Assembly: GCF_003286915.1 (NCBI RefSeq)
Contig: NZ_QMFY01000012.1
Span: forward strand, 62,001 to 126,000
DNA length: 64,000 nt
Direction of reading: 5' to 3'
Source of the DNA: Pseudochryseolinea flava
GTDB taxonomy: Bacteria; Bacteroidota; Bacteroidia; Cytophagales; Cyclobacteriaceae
This document shows, in pieces, positions 15,894 through 25,352 of this stretch (its first letter is position 1; every line of letters starts with the position of its first letter). The position numbers and the translations under genes were made by a program. The notes beneath the pieces were generated by a model. The model did no database searches, had not been told where the DNA came from, and saw nothing but the letters and a program-made list of their open reading frames with translations.

Positions 15894-17066
15894 TTACCGG
15901 CAATGCAGCTGAATCAGCGAATCGGCACCTGGGTAAAGACGTTGTTGACTTTCCGTGAGATCATTGCACGCTAAATGGCGTTTGCCCTCCCTCAAGTTGC
16001 AAATTGCCCGCAATGCGTAGGGCTCTCCGCGGGTAGGACGAAGCTTCATAGCCCAATCGCACGCACCTTGCGCCATCGCGTTGTTGTTAAGCTGCAAACT
16101 AGTCCGAGCCTGACCAATAAATAATTCGTAATACACATCAGGAAGATCATTGTCCGAGAACCTTGATGCGAAATTATCACCATACAGTGCAGAAAGATTT
16201 TCTTTGAATTTTTTCTCACCAAGATTGAAATACAATATGGCCTCTTGTGCATTTTCAAGATAGTCGAGGTTAATGATGCCGATGTTATAAATAAGATTGA
16301 GGTCGTTTGGGTTTTGATGATGCAGCTGTTTCATCGCGACTACGGCTTCGCGATAGTTGCCGAGGTAGTATTGGCAGAATGCAATTCCTTGAAGTGTTTT
16401 CTGTGATGGCGGTGATTCTTTCTTTTCCAGGATTCGGTAGTTCACGACTGCATTAGCATACTGATGAGCGTCGAAGTCTTGCTCTGCCTTTCGACGAATT
16501 TCATCCAAGAGACTGTCGCGCGTGAAGGAGAGTTGTAGTGCGCCGGGATTTCTTTTTTGTAGTGTGTCGAGATACGTAATTGCCCGTTCAAAATTTCCTT
16601 GAAAAAACATGGCCTTGGCCTGACCGATAGCCTGAGTTTGTGCGGAGAAATCGTTGTTACGATCATTATTCCATAAATAAGTTGCCGTATGGAAGAGTGT
16701 TAAGCAAAATCCAGCGATGACAATGAATACAAGAAATGTCAGGGCCTGTATTCGAAAGTATTCACGATCGATGCGATAAACACTTTGCATTGCATGGCGC
16801 ATTTTGTAATACCGTCGTCGCTGTACTTCGGTGCGCTGTTCTTTTTGCGGGATCTTATAAGACTGAAACGTTTCATCATAACGCGACTTTTTCAACGGGT
16901 CGGTCAGCACGTGATACGCTTCATTGATTTGTTTGAATTTTTCTTCGGCTATGATGTTGCCTGGGTTATGGTCAGGATGATACAATTTAGCAAGTCGCTT
17001 GTATGCGGCTTTAATTTGCGCGGCGTCGGCGGAACGTGCTACTTGTAAGATGCTGTAATAATCCAT
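15894..17066 (-). CDS. membrane-anchored J-domain protein with TPR-like repeats
   Basis: The 390-residue protein begins with a J domain (residues 1-68) that has the HPD motif at 30-32 (LYHPDHNPG) and ends with KKSRYDETF, so it should stimulate an Hsp70 ATPase. A single membrane helix follows at about 107-130. The remainder has TPR-like helices ([49 protein letters not shown]) for protein binding. It would hold a DnaK-type chaperone at the membrane, with the J domain inside and the TPRs probably outside. The gene stands alone. Confidence 0.85.
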   Translation of the reverse strand: MDYYSILQVARSADAAQIKAAYKRLAKLYHPDHNPGNIIAEEKFKQINEAYHVLTDPLKKSRYDETFQSYKIPQKEQRTEVQRRRYYKMRHAMQSVYRIDREYFRIQALTFLVFIVIAGFCLTLFHTATYLWNNDRNNDFSAQTQAIGQAKAMFFQGNFERAITYLDTLQKRNPGALQLSFTRDSLLDEIRRKAEQDFDAHQYANAVVNYRILEKKESPPSQKTLQGIAFCQYYLGNYREAVVAMKQLHHQNPNDLNLIYNIGIINLDYLENAQEAILYFNLGEKKFKENLSALYGDNFASRFSDNDLPDVYYELFIGQARTSLQLNNNAMAQGACDWAMKLRPTRGEPYALRAICNLREGKRHLACNDLTESQQRLYPGADSLIQLHCR

Positions 17067-17241
17067 ATTCGGATTTTATGTTCTCCAATGTTCAACTCAG
17101 AAAAGCTAACGTTGAAAACGTAAAAATATTCCTGCAAGTCAAAGGGAAAATTAGAAACTTCCATTCCGTTTCGACTAAGACTTCGAATAACAAAGATATT
17201 AATCTTTCATTGACGGGTTGAAGTTTTCTGGCTCTTCGTGC

Positions 17242-19347
17242 TTATTCGGCAACAGGGAATTCACTGATGCGGAGGGTAGAACATCCATACGGTACAAGGA
17301 TGATTTCTTCGGGTGGCATCTGCTTGACATGAAATAGCGGTCGACTGTGAGGAAGGGGACCTGGCATGTTGTTGTAAATTTGCCAATCGGGAATAATCTT
17401 TCCTTTTGTTTTTAAATAGATTGGAGCATTGCTAAGATTCCAAGGGTACAACGCGAGATCATCTTTTCTGACGACTTGGAAATGTTTCTCTGGATTTCGA
17501 ATCGCTTCCTCTAACAATGCGTAGTTCCATTTCGATTTCGGAAATACTTCATAAAAACTTCCGAAGTGATCTGTGGCATCACGATACTTCCAATCTTCTT
17601 CGATTCGCAGGGCATACACCAACGGACCGCGTTCTACGGAAACGGAATTTTCTATCCAACGCTTCGAACGTATCATCATGGGAAGTTCAAGGCTCACCGT
17701 GTCGTTGTTGTTCCATCGTCTCTCGATTTTAATAATCTGATTGCCTGAATATGTTTTATAGAGAGTTCCATTGATACTGACTTTAGCGTTTTTGCACCAC
17801 GCGGGAATTCGAAGATGCAAAGGAAATATTAGTGGTTTGGATGTATTGATTTTAAATTGAATGTTCTCATCGAAAGGGTATTGCGTTGATTCGTGAATCG
17901 TGACGTCGATATTTTGGATTGTCGTGTTCACTTCGCATGCTCCGTAGACGAGGGCTGCGAGACCATTATCGGAAGTCGTGTACCATAGGTTCTGAATAAA
18001 TTTTGGCCATCCCTGATGCATGTTGCAGGTGCAGCAAGGATATCCGTTAACAAGACCAAAACAAAGGTCTGTGCCGCCGTGAAAATCTTCCTCATAAAAA
18101 TTACGACGGTGTCGTGAAGCTTCAATTTGGTTTGCGCATTGAAAGTATTGTCGGTTGTTGAAATCGTCCGTCGTTTGTGTAGGCAGTGCGTTGTAAGCAA
18201 GCTTCTCAAGATGATCGCCGAAGGTTACGTCGCCGGTGATGGACAACATATTTTCAAGAGAATACATCATCTCAACAATTGAACATAATTCAACACCTTG
18301 TGTTGGATTGTTTCCATGGAGTGGCTCATCGCCACCGTACATTCCCTGTGCTTGTCCATGGAAGATTTCAATATCTTGAAATGCTTTCTTCACTGCGCGG
18401 AGGTGATTTACATTCTTGTCTTGCTGGTAGTATATGATGGGTGTTTTAATTCCCTGCGCCAGATTCACGCAATGAAAACTTTGAAGTTGTCCGACATGCA
18501 TGCGATCGATAAGCTTTTGATCAAATGGAAATTTATCGGCAGTATGATGGGGATAGAGGTGATCGACGTTGTCTACTTTCGAGTAATTGTTCAGGAAGAT
18601 AGTGGTGAATGGTAAAGTCTGTTGTTGGATGAGTGATGCGAGGTCTAATAAATATTTTTCACCAGTGAGGTTATAAAGCCAATAAACCACGATCAAGTTG
18701 TCGGCAGCGCGTTGGCTCGCCCAGAATGTCCACGTGTCGAGTGGTTTTGATGGTAGCGTTTTGAGTTGATAACGGAAATATTTATCGAGAACTGAAATCA
18801 CACGTCGATCTTGCGTAGCCATGTAGTATTGCTGAAGCACTTTAAGCATGACCATTTTTGGCCACCAGTCTTCACGCGGTTCTTTTTGAATACCGGCTTC
18901 ATCTTGTTGTGGCGTGGTGAACGGTAATGGACCAATATATCCAGAGGGTAGTTGATGCGATAGTGTCCATTCGATCCACGGCTTTACTTTGTTGATAAGC
19001 ATCGTGTCTTGTAAGATGTATGCGAGTGGTAGTAGTCCGTCGATCCAATAGGGGCCACGTTCGAATCCATCGCCGTCGCCACCAAGCCAGCCATTACGTT
19101 TGCCGACGACGAATTCATAACGTTCGTCAAGATGGCCAGTGAGTCCATCGCGCATAATTTCAAGTTGATGACGAAGCATTCCTTTTGGCTTGATTGCACC
19201 GATAGGCAGTGTAGCATAAGGCACGCGCAAAAGCGGTGGACGGTTGTGTGGAAAAGTATGCTCATGTACGCGTGGTTGAGCCAATGCAGAAGACGCGGAG
19301 AACAACAGAATGGACAGCGAGAGTAGCAGTATATTTATTGTGCGCAT
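17242..19347 (-). CDS. glycoside hydrolase family 127 (DUF1680) protein
   Basis: A 701-residue exported enzyme with a signal peptide at residues 1-23 (LSILLFSASSALAQ). The catalytic (alpha/alpha)6 domain occupies most of the rest, with a beta-rich C-terminal part. The cysteine cluster GYPCCTCNMHQGW (Cys438, 439, 441) matches the GH127/DUF1680 group, where a cysteine acts as nucleophile with bound zinc in characterised beta-L-arabinofuranosidases. Substrates in the wider family vary. The gene is divergent from the fecI gene of the mannan locus, so it may belong to that locus, but L-arabinofuranoside is not expected in alpha-mannan. Confidence 0.82.
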   Translation of the reverse strand: MRTINILLLSLSILLFSASSALAQPRVHEHTFPHNRPPLLRVPYATLPIGAIKPKGMLRHQLEIMRDGLTGHLDERYEFVVGKRNGWLGGDGDGFERGPYWIDGLLPLAYILQDTMLINKVKPWIEWTLSHQLPSGYIGPLPFTTPQQDEAGIQKEPREDWWPKMVMLKVLQQYYMATQDRRVISVLDKYFRYQLKTLPSKPLDTWTFWASQRAADNLIVVYWLYNLTGEKYLLDLASLIQQQTLPFTTIFLNNYSKVDNVDHLYPHHTADKFPFDQKLIDRMHVGQLQSFHCVNLAQGIKTPIIYYQQDKNVNHLRAVKKAFQDIEIFHGQAQGMYGGDEPLHGNNPTQGVELCSIVEMMYSLENMLSITGDVTFGDHLEKLAYNALPTQTTDDFNNRQYFQCANQIEASRHRRNFYEEDFHGGTDLCFGLVNGYPCCTCNMHQGWPKFIQNLWYTTSDNGLAALVYGACEVNTTIQNIDVTIHESTQYPFDENIQFKINTSKPLIFPLHLRIPAWCKNAKVSINGTLYKTYSGNQIIKIERRWNNNDTVSLELPMMIRSKRWIENSVSVERGPLVYALRIEEDWKYRDATDHFGSFYEVFPKSKWNYALLEEAIRNPEKHFQVVRKDDLALYPWNLSNAPIYLKTKGKIIPDWQIYNNMPGPLPHSRPLFHVKQMPPEEIILVPYGCSTLRISEFPVAE

Positions 19348-19504
19348 TGCGGTGAGTTTTCAAAATTGACGCATACAAAAATAGAAGAACCTCCATCGAA
19401 GGTGAGTTAGTGACGGAAAAAGGAGCTCTATATATTATAGGGTACCAAATATCCATAAAAAGAATAAATCGATTTAGCACTAGGAGAAGTTCTTAACATT
19501 TATC

Positions 19505-19512
19505 TATATTTG
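19505..19512 (+). promoter_or_regulatory. possible -7 element of the fecI gene
   Basis: TATATTTG fits TAnnTTTG and lies 56 bp upstream of the fecI ATG. No good -33 TTG precedes it at the right distance, so the call is tentative. Confidence 0.35.
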
Positions 19513-19568
19513 ATTACCCTCAGATCATTTTCGATAAAAATAGATTCGACACTTAATCATTGGCGTGA

Positions 19569-20228
19569 ATGATTGAAAATAGATTAATTGACAACGGCCG
19601 GTCTATGCTCATGGGAGAAGAATCTCCTGTGGATGAAGTGGCGCGTATTGTCGACGAGGAAGTATTGATCCGAAAAACATTCGAGCACGATCCGCAAGAG
19701 GGTTGCGAATTACTGTTTAGGAAATACTACACGATCTTGTGTAGCCATGCTGTACGTTTTGTTTATTCTCATGATGTTGCTGAAGATTTAGTTTCTGAAA
19801 TATTTTGCAAGTTCTGGAATGATCAGATTTATGCTTCGATCACAACGTCATACCGGGCGTATCTCTTTAAAGCAGTCCGGTACAGTGCCTATAATTATGT
19901 GAAGTGGGAATTAAGTCGTCGCAACAAAACCGTTTCTCCTGAAGAGCACTTATTTGATATTAGTAGCTTGAAGCCTGAGCAAGCATTATTGTATGATGAA
20001 CTCGCTCATGAGATTAATCAGATCATTGACAACCTTCCGAACCAATGTAAACGTGTTTTTCTACTGAGCCGCTTTGAAAACAAGAAGTATAAAGAAATTG
20101 CTGATGAGCTCGGTATTTCAGTGAAGGCCGTTGAGGCGCATATCAGCAAAGCACTCGACATACTTCGCCGAAACCTTAAATCAGAAGATCTGTTAGTGTG
20201 GCTAATTTTGTTTGGGTCGATGCAATAG
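19569..20228 (+). CDS. FecI-like ECF sigma factor
   Basis: A 219-residue extracytoplasmic-function sigma factor. Region 2 runs from GCELLFRKYYTILC through DVAEDLVSEIFCKFW (residues about 45-90). Region 4 is PNQCKRVFLLSRFENKKYKEIADELGISVKAVEAH, split across residues about 157-190. It has the hydrophobic tail common in Bacteroidota FecI-like factors. In this family the sigma factor is held by the FecR anti-sigma factor and released when the outer-membrane SusC receptor binds its ligand. fecR lies downstream, but is separated by 624 bp of repeats, so the two may not share one transcript. Confidence 0.92.
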   Translation: MIENRLIDNGRSMLMGEESPVDEVARIVDEEVLIRKTFEHDPQEGCELLFRKYYTILCSHAVRFVYSHDVAEDLVSEIFCKFWNDQIYASITTSYRAYLFKAVRYSAYNYVKWELSRRNKTVSPEEHLFDISSLKPEQALLYDELAHEINQIIDNLPNQCKRVFLLSRFENKKYKEIADELGISVKAVEAHISKALDILRRNLKSEDLLVWLILFGSMQ

Positions 20229-20852
20229 CTAGTCAGCGCGAATTTTCCTTTTTAGTCTTTCAGCTTCAATACTTAGTATTCGATATTCGATGCGTTGACT
20301 TAAGCACTTCCTTCGGTATGGATTCGTCTTCACCCCTGGCCCCTGAAGGGGAACTCGATTTGCGTGCTGACCCTTTAGGGGTGGGGTGACATTTTTTATG
20401 TCTCCTTACTTAAGTCAATGACATTGATTCGATATTCGATATCGTTGACTTAAGCACTTCCTTCAGGTATGGATTCGTCTTCACCCCTGGCCCCTGAAGG
20501 GGAACTCGATTTGCGTGCTGACCCTTTAGGGGTGGGGTGACATTTTTTATGTCTCCTTACTTAAGTCAATGACATTGATTCGATATCGTTGACTTAAGCA
20601 CTTCCTTCAGGTATGGATTCGTCTTTACGCCTGGCCCCTGAAGGGGAACTCGATTTGCGTGCTGACCCTTTAGGGAACGAAAGGGGTGGGGTGACATTTT
20701 TTATGTCTCCTTACTGAAATCAATGACATTGATTCGATATTCGATATTTCTTCAATTCGGAAGTCTTGAAAAATTACCTGTCCTGAAAATATTTTCAGCC
20801 CAACATAGGGTATCGTTTCCTTCACTTGTCTATTGCCTGAAATCTAGGAAAA
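20229..20852. other. repeat-filled gap between fecI and fecR
   Basis: No gene is supported; the small frame at 20198-20389 is a product of the repeat. The gap is mostly three tandem copies of a ~145-bp unit, followed by ~100 bp of unique leader before fecR. Confidence 0.8.
20297..20747. repeat. ~145-bp tandem repeat, 3 copies
   Basis: Copies begin at 20297, 20447 and 20591 with GACTTAAGCACTTCC (periods 150 and 144). Each carries CCCCTGAAGGGG, then AACTCGATTTGCG, then CCCTTTAGGG, which form two short hairpins, and ends with the word TCGATATTCGATA or a shortened form. The core is shared with the minus strand of 7353-7690 and with 62838-62890. Confidence 0.9.
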
Positions 20853-21845
20853 ATGAAGGAGAACGTTTCGGAAAGAATTTTATACGCATATTTTGAGAAT
20901 AAGGCCACGCTGAGTGAAAAGCAGTTGATTAAGCAATGGCTGCAGCAGGAGGGAAGTGAGGAGGTTTACTATTACCATCTTTCGAAATGGGAGGCTCGCC
21001 GATTGCAATATCAACCTGACCTGGATCAAGCAACAGAACGCTACAAGCAATTTTTACAAGGTAAATCTAAGACTGCGACCAAGAGCGCCGATATCGTTTC
21101 TATGCCCGTCGCTTCATCAAGGAAATGGTTTAAGATTTCAGGGGTAGCGGCCTCATTGTTACTGTTGTTTTCTGTTGGGTATCTATTAACAAAAGATTTC
21201 TTTCGATATACCACCTACACTACACCGTTTGGGATGACGCAGCATATTTTGTTGGAGGATGGCACCGAAGTTACTTTGAATGCAAATTCAACACTGAAAG
21301 TCCCTAACGATTTAAGTGCAGCGGAAATGCGTGAAGTGTGGCTAGACGGCGAAGGATTTTTTCACGTTGCGAAAAGACCGAATCGTGTTCGCTTTAGTGT
21401 CCACACCGACAACATGAACATTGAGGTGTTGGGAACAAAGTTTAATGTTAACAATCGCCGTGGAAATACGGAGGTTGTGCTTGATGAAGGCAGCGTTAAA
21501 CTCACGTCGCCGTTAAGTCGATCGACAGGAATTATCATGAAGCCCGGTGATTTTGTGTCACTGGCTGTAGCCGATACCACATTTAAAAAGAAGATTGTTC
21601 GTCCAGCAAAATACAATGCGTGGCAGAGCAACAAACTCATTTTCGAAGACACACCACTGCGCGTCGTTGCCGAAAAGATCGAGGACTACTATGGCGTTAC
21701 CATTAAAATTCAGAATCAGGATCTTGCCTGGCGTGAAGTAACCGGAACTTTGCCCAACAATGACCTTGGTGTTGTGTTGAAATCGCTGAGTACATCCCAT
21801 AAGCTTGAGATCATTCGGGAGAAAGACGTGATTATTTTTCGTTAA
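20853..21845 (+). CDS. FecR-family anti-sigma factor
   Basis: A 330-residue inner-membrane protein. The N-terminal ~90 residues form the cytoplasmic sigma-binding part, a single membrane helix lies at about 95-112 (VAASLLLLFSVGYLL), and the periplasmic part has the FecR domain (GEGFFHVAKRPNRVRFSVHT, FNVNNRRGNTEVVLDEGSV) and the C-terminal STN-like segment with DTPLRVVAEKIEDYYGV. It should bind FecI inside and the N-terminal signalling domain of the SusC protein outside. It is 11 bp upstream of susC, which supports one system. Confidence 0.92.
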   Translation: MKENVSERILYAYFENKATLSEKQLIKQWLQQEGSEEVYYYHLSKWEARRLQYQPDLDQATERYKQFLQGKSKTATKSADIVSMPVASSRKWFKISGVAASLLLLFSVGYLLTKDFFRYTTYTTPFGMTQHILLEDGTEVTLNANSTLKVPNDLSAAEMREVWLDGEGFFHVAKRPNRVRFSVHTDNMNIEVLGTKFNVNNRRGNTEVVLDEGSVKLTSPLSRSTGIIMKPGDFVSLAVADTTFKKKIVRPAKYNAWQSNKLIFEDTPLRVVAEKIEDYYGVTIKIQNQDLAWREVTGTLPNNDLGVVLKSLSTSHKLEIIREKDVIIFR

Positions 21846-21856
21846 CCCAACCGCCT

Positions 21857-24800
21857 ATGAAATTATTACTACCTCATAAACTAACCAGCTTGTTCGTGAT
21901 GGCGATATGTTGTTGCTATCCGATGCATGCGCAGGTTACGGCATCGCTGACGACGCAAGTCGCCCCGCCGGCCTCGCAAAAAACGTTGAAGGATTTTCTC
22001 GCATCGTTGGAGAAAACTTTTAAAGTGTATTTCACTTTTGAAAGCGCCATCGTTCGTGATAAGAAAGTAAGCAATGAACTAATGGTTTCTAACAACCTTG
22101 AAGAAACTTTGGAACGCGCGCTTACACCGTTGAATCTAAAATTTGAGAAAGTATCGGATAAGTATTATTCTATTTTCAACGTGAATGGCAAACAGACGTT
22201 CACTGCCGAGGAGAGTGGCGACTTAGTTCAGACCACAACAGCTGATCTAACGGCAGCGATTGAAGGAGGGGCGCTGTCGTCGTCCGCCGTCATTCGCGTA
22301 TCGGGAACAATAACGGATGAGAATGGCTCACCGATGCCAGGTGTAAATATTGTTGAGAAGAGTACGACGAATGGTGTTGTTACAGACACCGACGGAAAAT
22401 TCGCACTTGATGTTCGTAATCAAGAATCTATTTTGGTGATAAGTTTCGTCGGGTATTTGCCCGTGGAGGAGACGGTCGGTACGCGTACGGAATTGAGTGT
22501 TCAACTGACGCCAGATATTGCCACGCTTTCTGAAGTGGTTGTAGTAGCATACGGAACGCAGAATAAGAAAGATCTGACCGCGTCAGTAAGCACAATCAAG
22601 CCTGATCAAATTCAGAATCGTCCCGTTACAAACATCTATCAAGCACTACAAGGCCTTGCACCAAATTTGACAATCCAGCAAAACAATGCAGAGCCCGGCA
22701 GTGTGCAGACATTAAATATTCGGGGTGTAGGAAGTTTTACATCGAACACACCGCTGATCATGATCGATGGTATTTCTGTGTCGGAAGTTGGATTGAATAA
22801 CCTGAATCCAAACGACATTGAGAATATCTCGATCTTAAAGGATGCGGCGTCATCAGCAATCTATGGTTCACAAGCTGCAAACGGTGTGATTTACATTACG
22901 ACCAAACGCGGGAATAAATCGGATCAAGTGTCGGTGCAGTACTCTGGGTTATTTGGACTTCAGTCGCCTACAACGTCACCTCAGGCTGTTGAAGCTTGGG
23001 AGTTTATGACTTTAAAAAACGAAGCACTCGTAAATTCAGGAGCTTCACCACAGTTTAGGCCGGAAGAGATTCGTGCTGCGCGAGAGAATGGATCGGAGCC
23101 TTGGGCATATGATGAAATGGTAAACAACACGGTGCCGCAATTAAATCAAAACATTAGCGTCACTGGAGGTACTAAAAATACGAGCTACTTGCTTTCGGCA
23201 GGGTATCTCAATCAGCAGAGTATGTTTAACAACGACTACGTGTCGAAGGCAAATCGTTTTTACTACAAGCGATATAATTTAAGAAGTAATATTTCGGTAC
23301 AAATCAACAAGTTCGTTAAGGCAGATTTAAATCTGGCCTATACAAATGGCGTTACGCGTAAGCATCCGTTCTCAACAGGTATTCTGATTCGTGATGCGAT
23401 GCGTACACCGAGAATATATCAGATTAAAGACGACAATGGAAATTTTGTAGTACCAGGTCAAACGAGCAATAGCGTTTTTGCTTCTTTATCGCAGGGTGGT
23501 TACAAAATGTTAAGGTCGAATGATTTGTTGGGTGGACTCAACGTCGTAGTTACGCCAGTGGAGAATCTGGTCGTTAACGTTAATACTTCTGGAAATTTCT
23601 CAATCTATAATGAGGAGACTCAAATCAAGAAGTTTGAATATGCGCCAGAGTATCGCGCCTCGTCAGCGCCACCGTTAAATAATGAACAAGCCAAGTCGAA
23701 TTGGAACGACCTTACGCGTGTATTCTTTTCTACCATTGAATACAGTAAGACTATAGGCAATCACTTCGGTAAAATTCTTTTTGGTTATCGTAATGATTTC
23801 GAAGGGAAAGGTTCATTCGTAGGCGCACGTCGATTTAATGGTAATGTGCTCGACGATGATTACATGAGTGGAGGGGACTTCAGATATCTGAATGGTGAAG
23901 TTGATCTTGGTGTTGACGCATACAATGGAATGAGTAATCCGAGGCGAAAAGTCGTTAACTCGGTATTCGGTCGTTTGAATTATACTTATGCAGACAAGTA
24001 TTTGGCGGAGTTCACTTGGCGCTACGATGGAGCCTCTGTGCTCGCTCCACACAATCGCTGGTTCTTCTTCCCGGCATTTTCTCTGGGCTGGAGAGCAACC
24101 GATGAAACATTCCTCGAATCTGTCAAGAATAATTTTGGAGATATCAAGTTCCGCTACTCATGGGGCCAAGTTGGTAATTCAAATATCGGTGGGTTCGAGT
24201 ACATATCACTCGTGCGTTTTACACCTGGCCAATACAGCTTCAATAACACGGGTATGCAAGGTGCGACCTTTACGCCGATCAATCCTGATTTGGATTGGGA
24301 GCGATCAACGATGTCGAACTACGGTGTTGATGTCGATCTCATCGGCGGAAAGTTGACGGCGTCATTCGACTTCTTTAACAAGATTACCAAGGGAATTTAT
24401 TTTAGACCGTCGGTACCTGGCACGTTAGGGCAAAGTTCACCGCTGCAAAACTATGCCGAGGTTCAAAATATTGGATGGGAGGCCGTGGTTAGTTATCGCG
24501 CGACAACGGGAGAAATTCAGCACACGATCAGTGCGAACATGTCGGATAACATGAACAAGATTTTGAAAATGGGCGAAGCACAAATACAGGGAGCTGATTT
24601 CAGTTTCATCAATAAAGAAGGTCATCCCATTTCAGCTTATTATTTATTGAAGTCAGATGGACTGTATCAGAATATGGATGACATAGAGAATGCCCCTGAG
24701 GTGCCATTCGCTGGCAACTTACAGGTGAAGCCTGGCGATATCCGCTATGTTGATAAAAATAGTGATGGTAAAATCGATGAGACCAATGATCGTTATATTT

Positions 24801-25342
24801 TAGATACACCCTTCCCCCGATTTACGTTTGGCGTCATGTACAATGCAACATGGAAGAACTTTGATTTCCAAATGTTTTGGCAAGGCGTTGGACAGCGTGC
24901 GCAATATTTGCGAGGCGATATAGTTGAAGCATTTCATAATAACGAGGAGCATCTTTATATAACACATAAAGATCGTTGGACGCCAACTAATCCTGATGCC
25001 AGCTATCCGCGCCTCACAACGAGTACAACAGAAGCAAAGAATAATACAGCCTATTCTGACTATTGGTTGTACGATACGAAGTATGCGCGCCTTAAAAATT
25101 TACAGATCGGTTACACGCTTCCGGCATCACTTTCAAATAGGTTTGGAATGCAGAGCTTCAGGGTTTATTTCTCTGGTCAAAACCTGCTAACGATTGCACC
25201 TGAACGCTTTAGAAAATTGGGAATGGATCCTGAGTTTACACAGTTTGACAACAAACTTAGTTTTTCAAATTATGATCCTGTCGCAGGAAGAAATTATCCG
25301 AATGCGAAAGTTTTATCAGTGGGTGTCGATATCAAATTTTAA
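21857..25342 (+). CDS. SusC/RagA TonB-dependent receptor with signalling domain
   Basis: A 1161-residue outer-membrane importer. After a signal peptide (to about residue 26, MHAQ) comes an STN signalling domain (about 40-115, DFLASLEKTFKVYFTF) that links it to FecR. A carboxypeptidase-like beta-sandwich follows (about 147-230, VSGTITDENGSPMPGVNI), then the plug (SEVVVVAYGTQNKKDLT, about 225-350, with GVIYITTKRG) and a long barrel ending VLSVGVDIKF with a terminal phenylalanine. The STN domain shows that it also reports ligand binding to the FecR/FecI pair. The neighbours suggest an alpha-mannan oligosaccharide as cargo. Confidence 0.95.
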   Translation: MKLLLPHKLTSLFVMAICCCYPMHAQVTASLTTQVAPPASQKTLKDFLASLEKTFKVYFTFESAIVRDKKVSNELMVSNNLEETLERALTPLNLKFEKVSDKYYSIFNVNGKQTFTAEESGDLVQTTTADLTAAIEGGALSSSAVIRVSGTITDENGSPMPGVNIVEKSTTNGVVTDTDGKFALDVRNQESILVISFVGYLPVEETVGTRTELSVQLTPDIATLSEVVVVAYGTQNKKDLTASVSTIKPDQIQNRPVTNIYQALQGLAPNLTIQQNNAEPGSVQTLNIRGVGSFTSNTPLIMIDGISVSEVGLNNLNPNDIENISILKDAASSAIYGSQAANGVIYITTKRGNKSDQVSVQYSGLFGLQSPTTSPQAVEAWEFMTLKNEALVNSGASPQFRPEEIRAARENGSEPWAYDEMVNNTVPQLNQNISVTGGTKNTSYLLSAGYLNQQSMFNNDYVSKANRFYYKRYNLRSNISVQINKFVKADLNLAYTNGVTRKHPFSTGILIRDAMRTPRIYQIKDDNGNFVVPGQTSNSVFASLSQGGYKMLRSNDLLGGLNVVVTPVENLVVNVNTSGNFSIYNEETQIKKFEYAPEYRASSAPPLNNEQAKSNWNDLTRVFFSTIEYSKTIGNHFGKILFGYRNDFEGKGSFVGARRFNGNVLDDDYMSGGDFRYLNGEVDLGVDAYNGMSNPRRKVVNSVFGRLNYTYADKYLAEFTWRYDGASVLAPHNRWFFFPAFSLGWRATDETFLESVKNNFGDIKFRYSWGQVGNSNIGGFEYISLVRFTPGQYSFNNTGMQGATFTPINPDLDWERSTMSNYGVDVDLIGGKLTASFDFFNKITKGIYFRPSVPGTLGQSSPLQNYAEVQNIGWEAVVSYRATTGEIQHTISANMSDNMNKILKMGEAQIQGADFSFINKEGHPISAYYLLKSDGLYQNMDDIENAPEVPFAGNLQVKPGDIRYVDKNSDGKIDETNDRYILDTPFPRFTFGVMYNATWKNFDFQMFWQGVGQRAQYLRGDIVEAFHNNEEHLYITHKDRWTPTNPDASYPRLTTSTTEAKNNTAYSDYWLYDTKYARLKNLQIGYTLPASLSNRFGMQSFRVYFSGQNLLTIAPERFRKLGMDPEFTQFDNKLSFSNYDPVAGRNYPNAKVLSVGVDIKF

Positions 25343-25352
25343 TGAGAAGATC

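Noticed and set aside
20297-20747. Tandem units as CRISPR or rRNA-like element
   Set aside because: Copies are contiguous ~145-bp blocks without unique spacers, and carry no rRNA or cas sequence.
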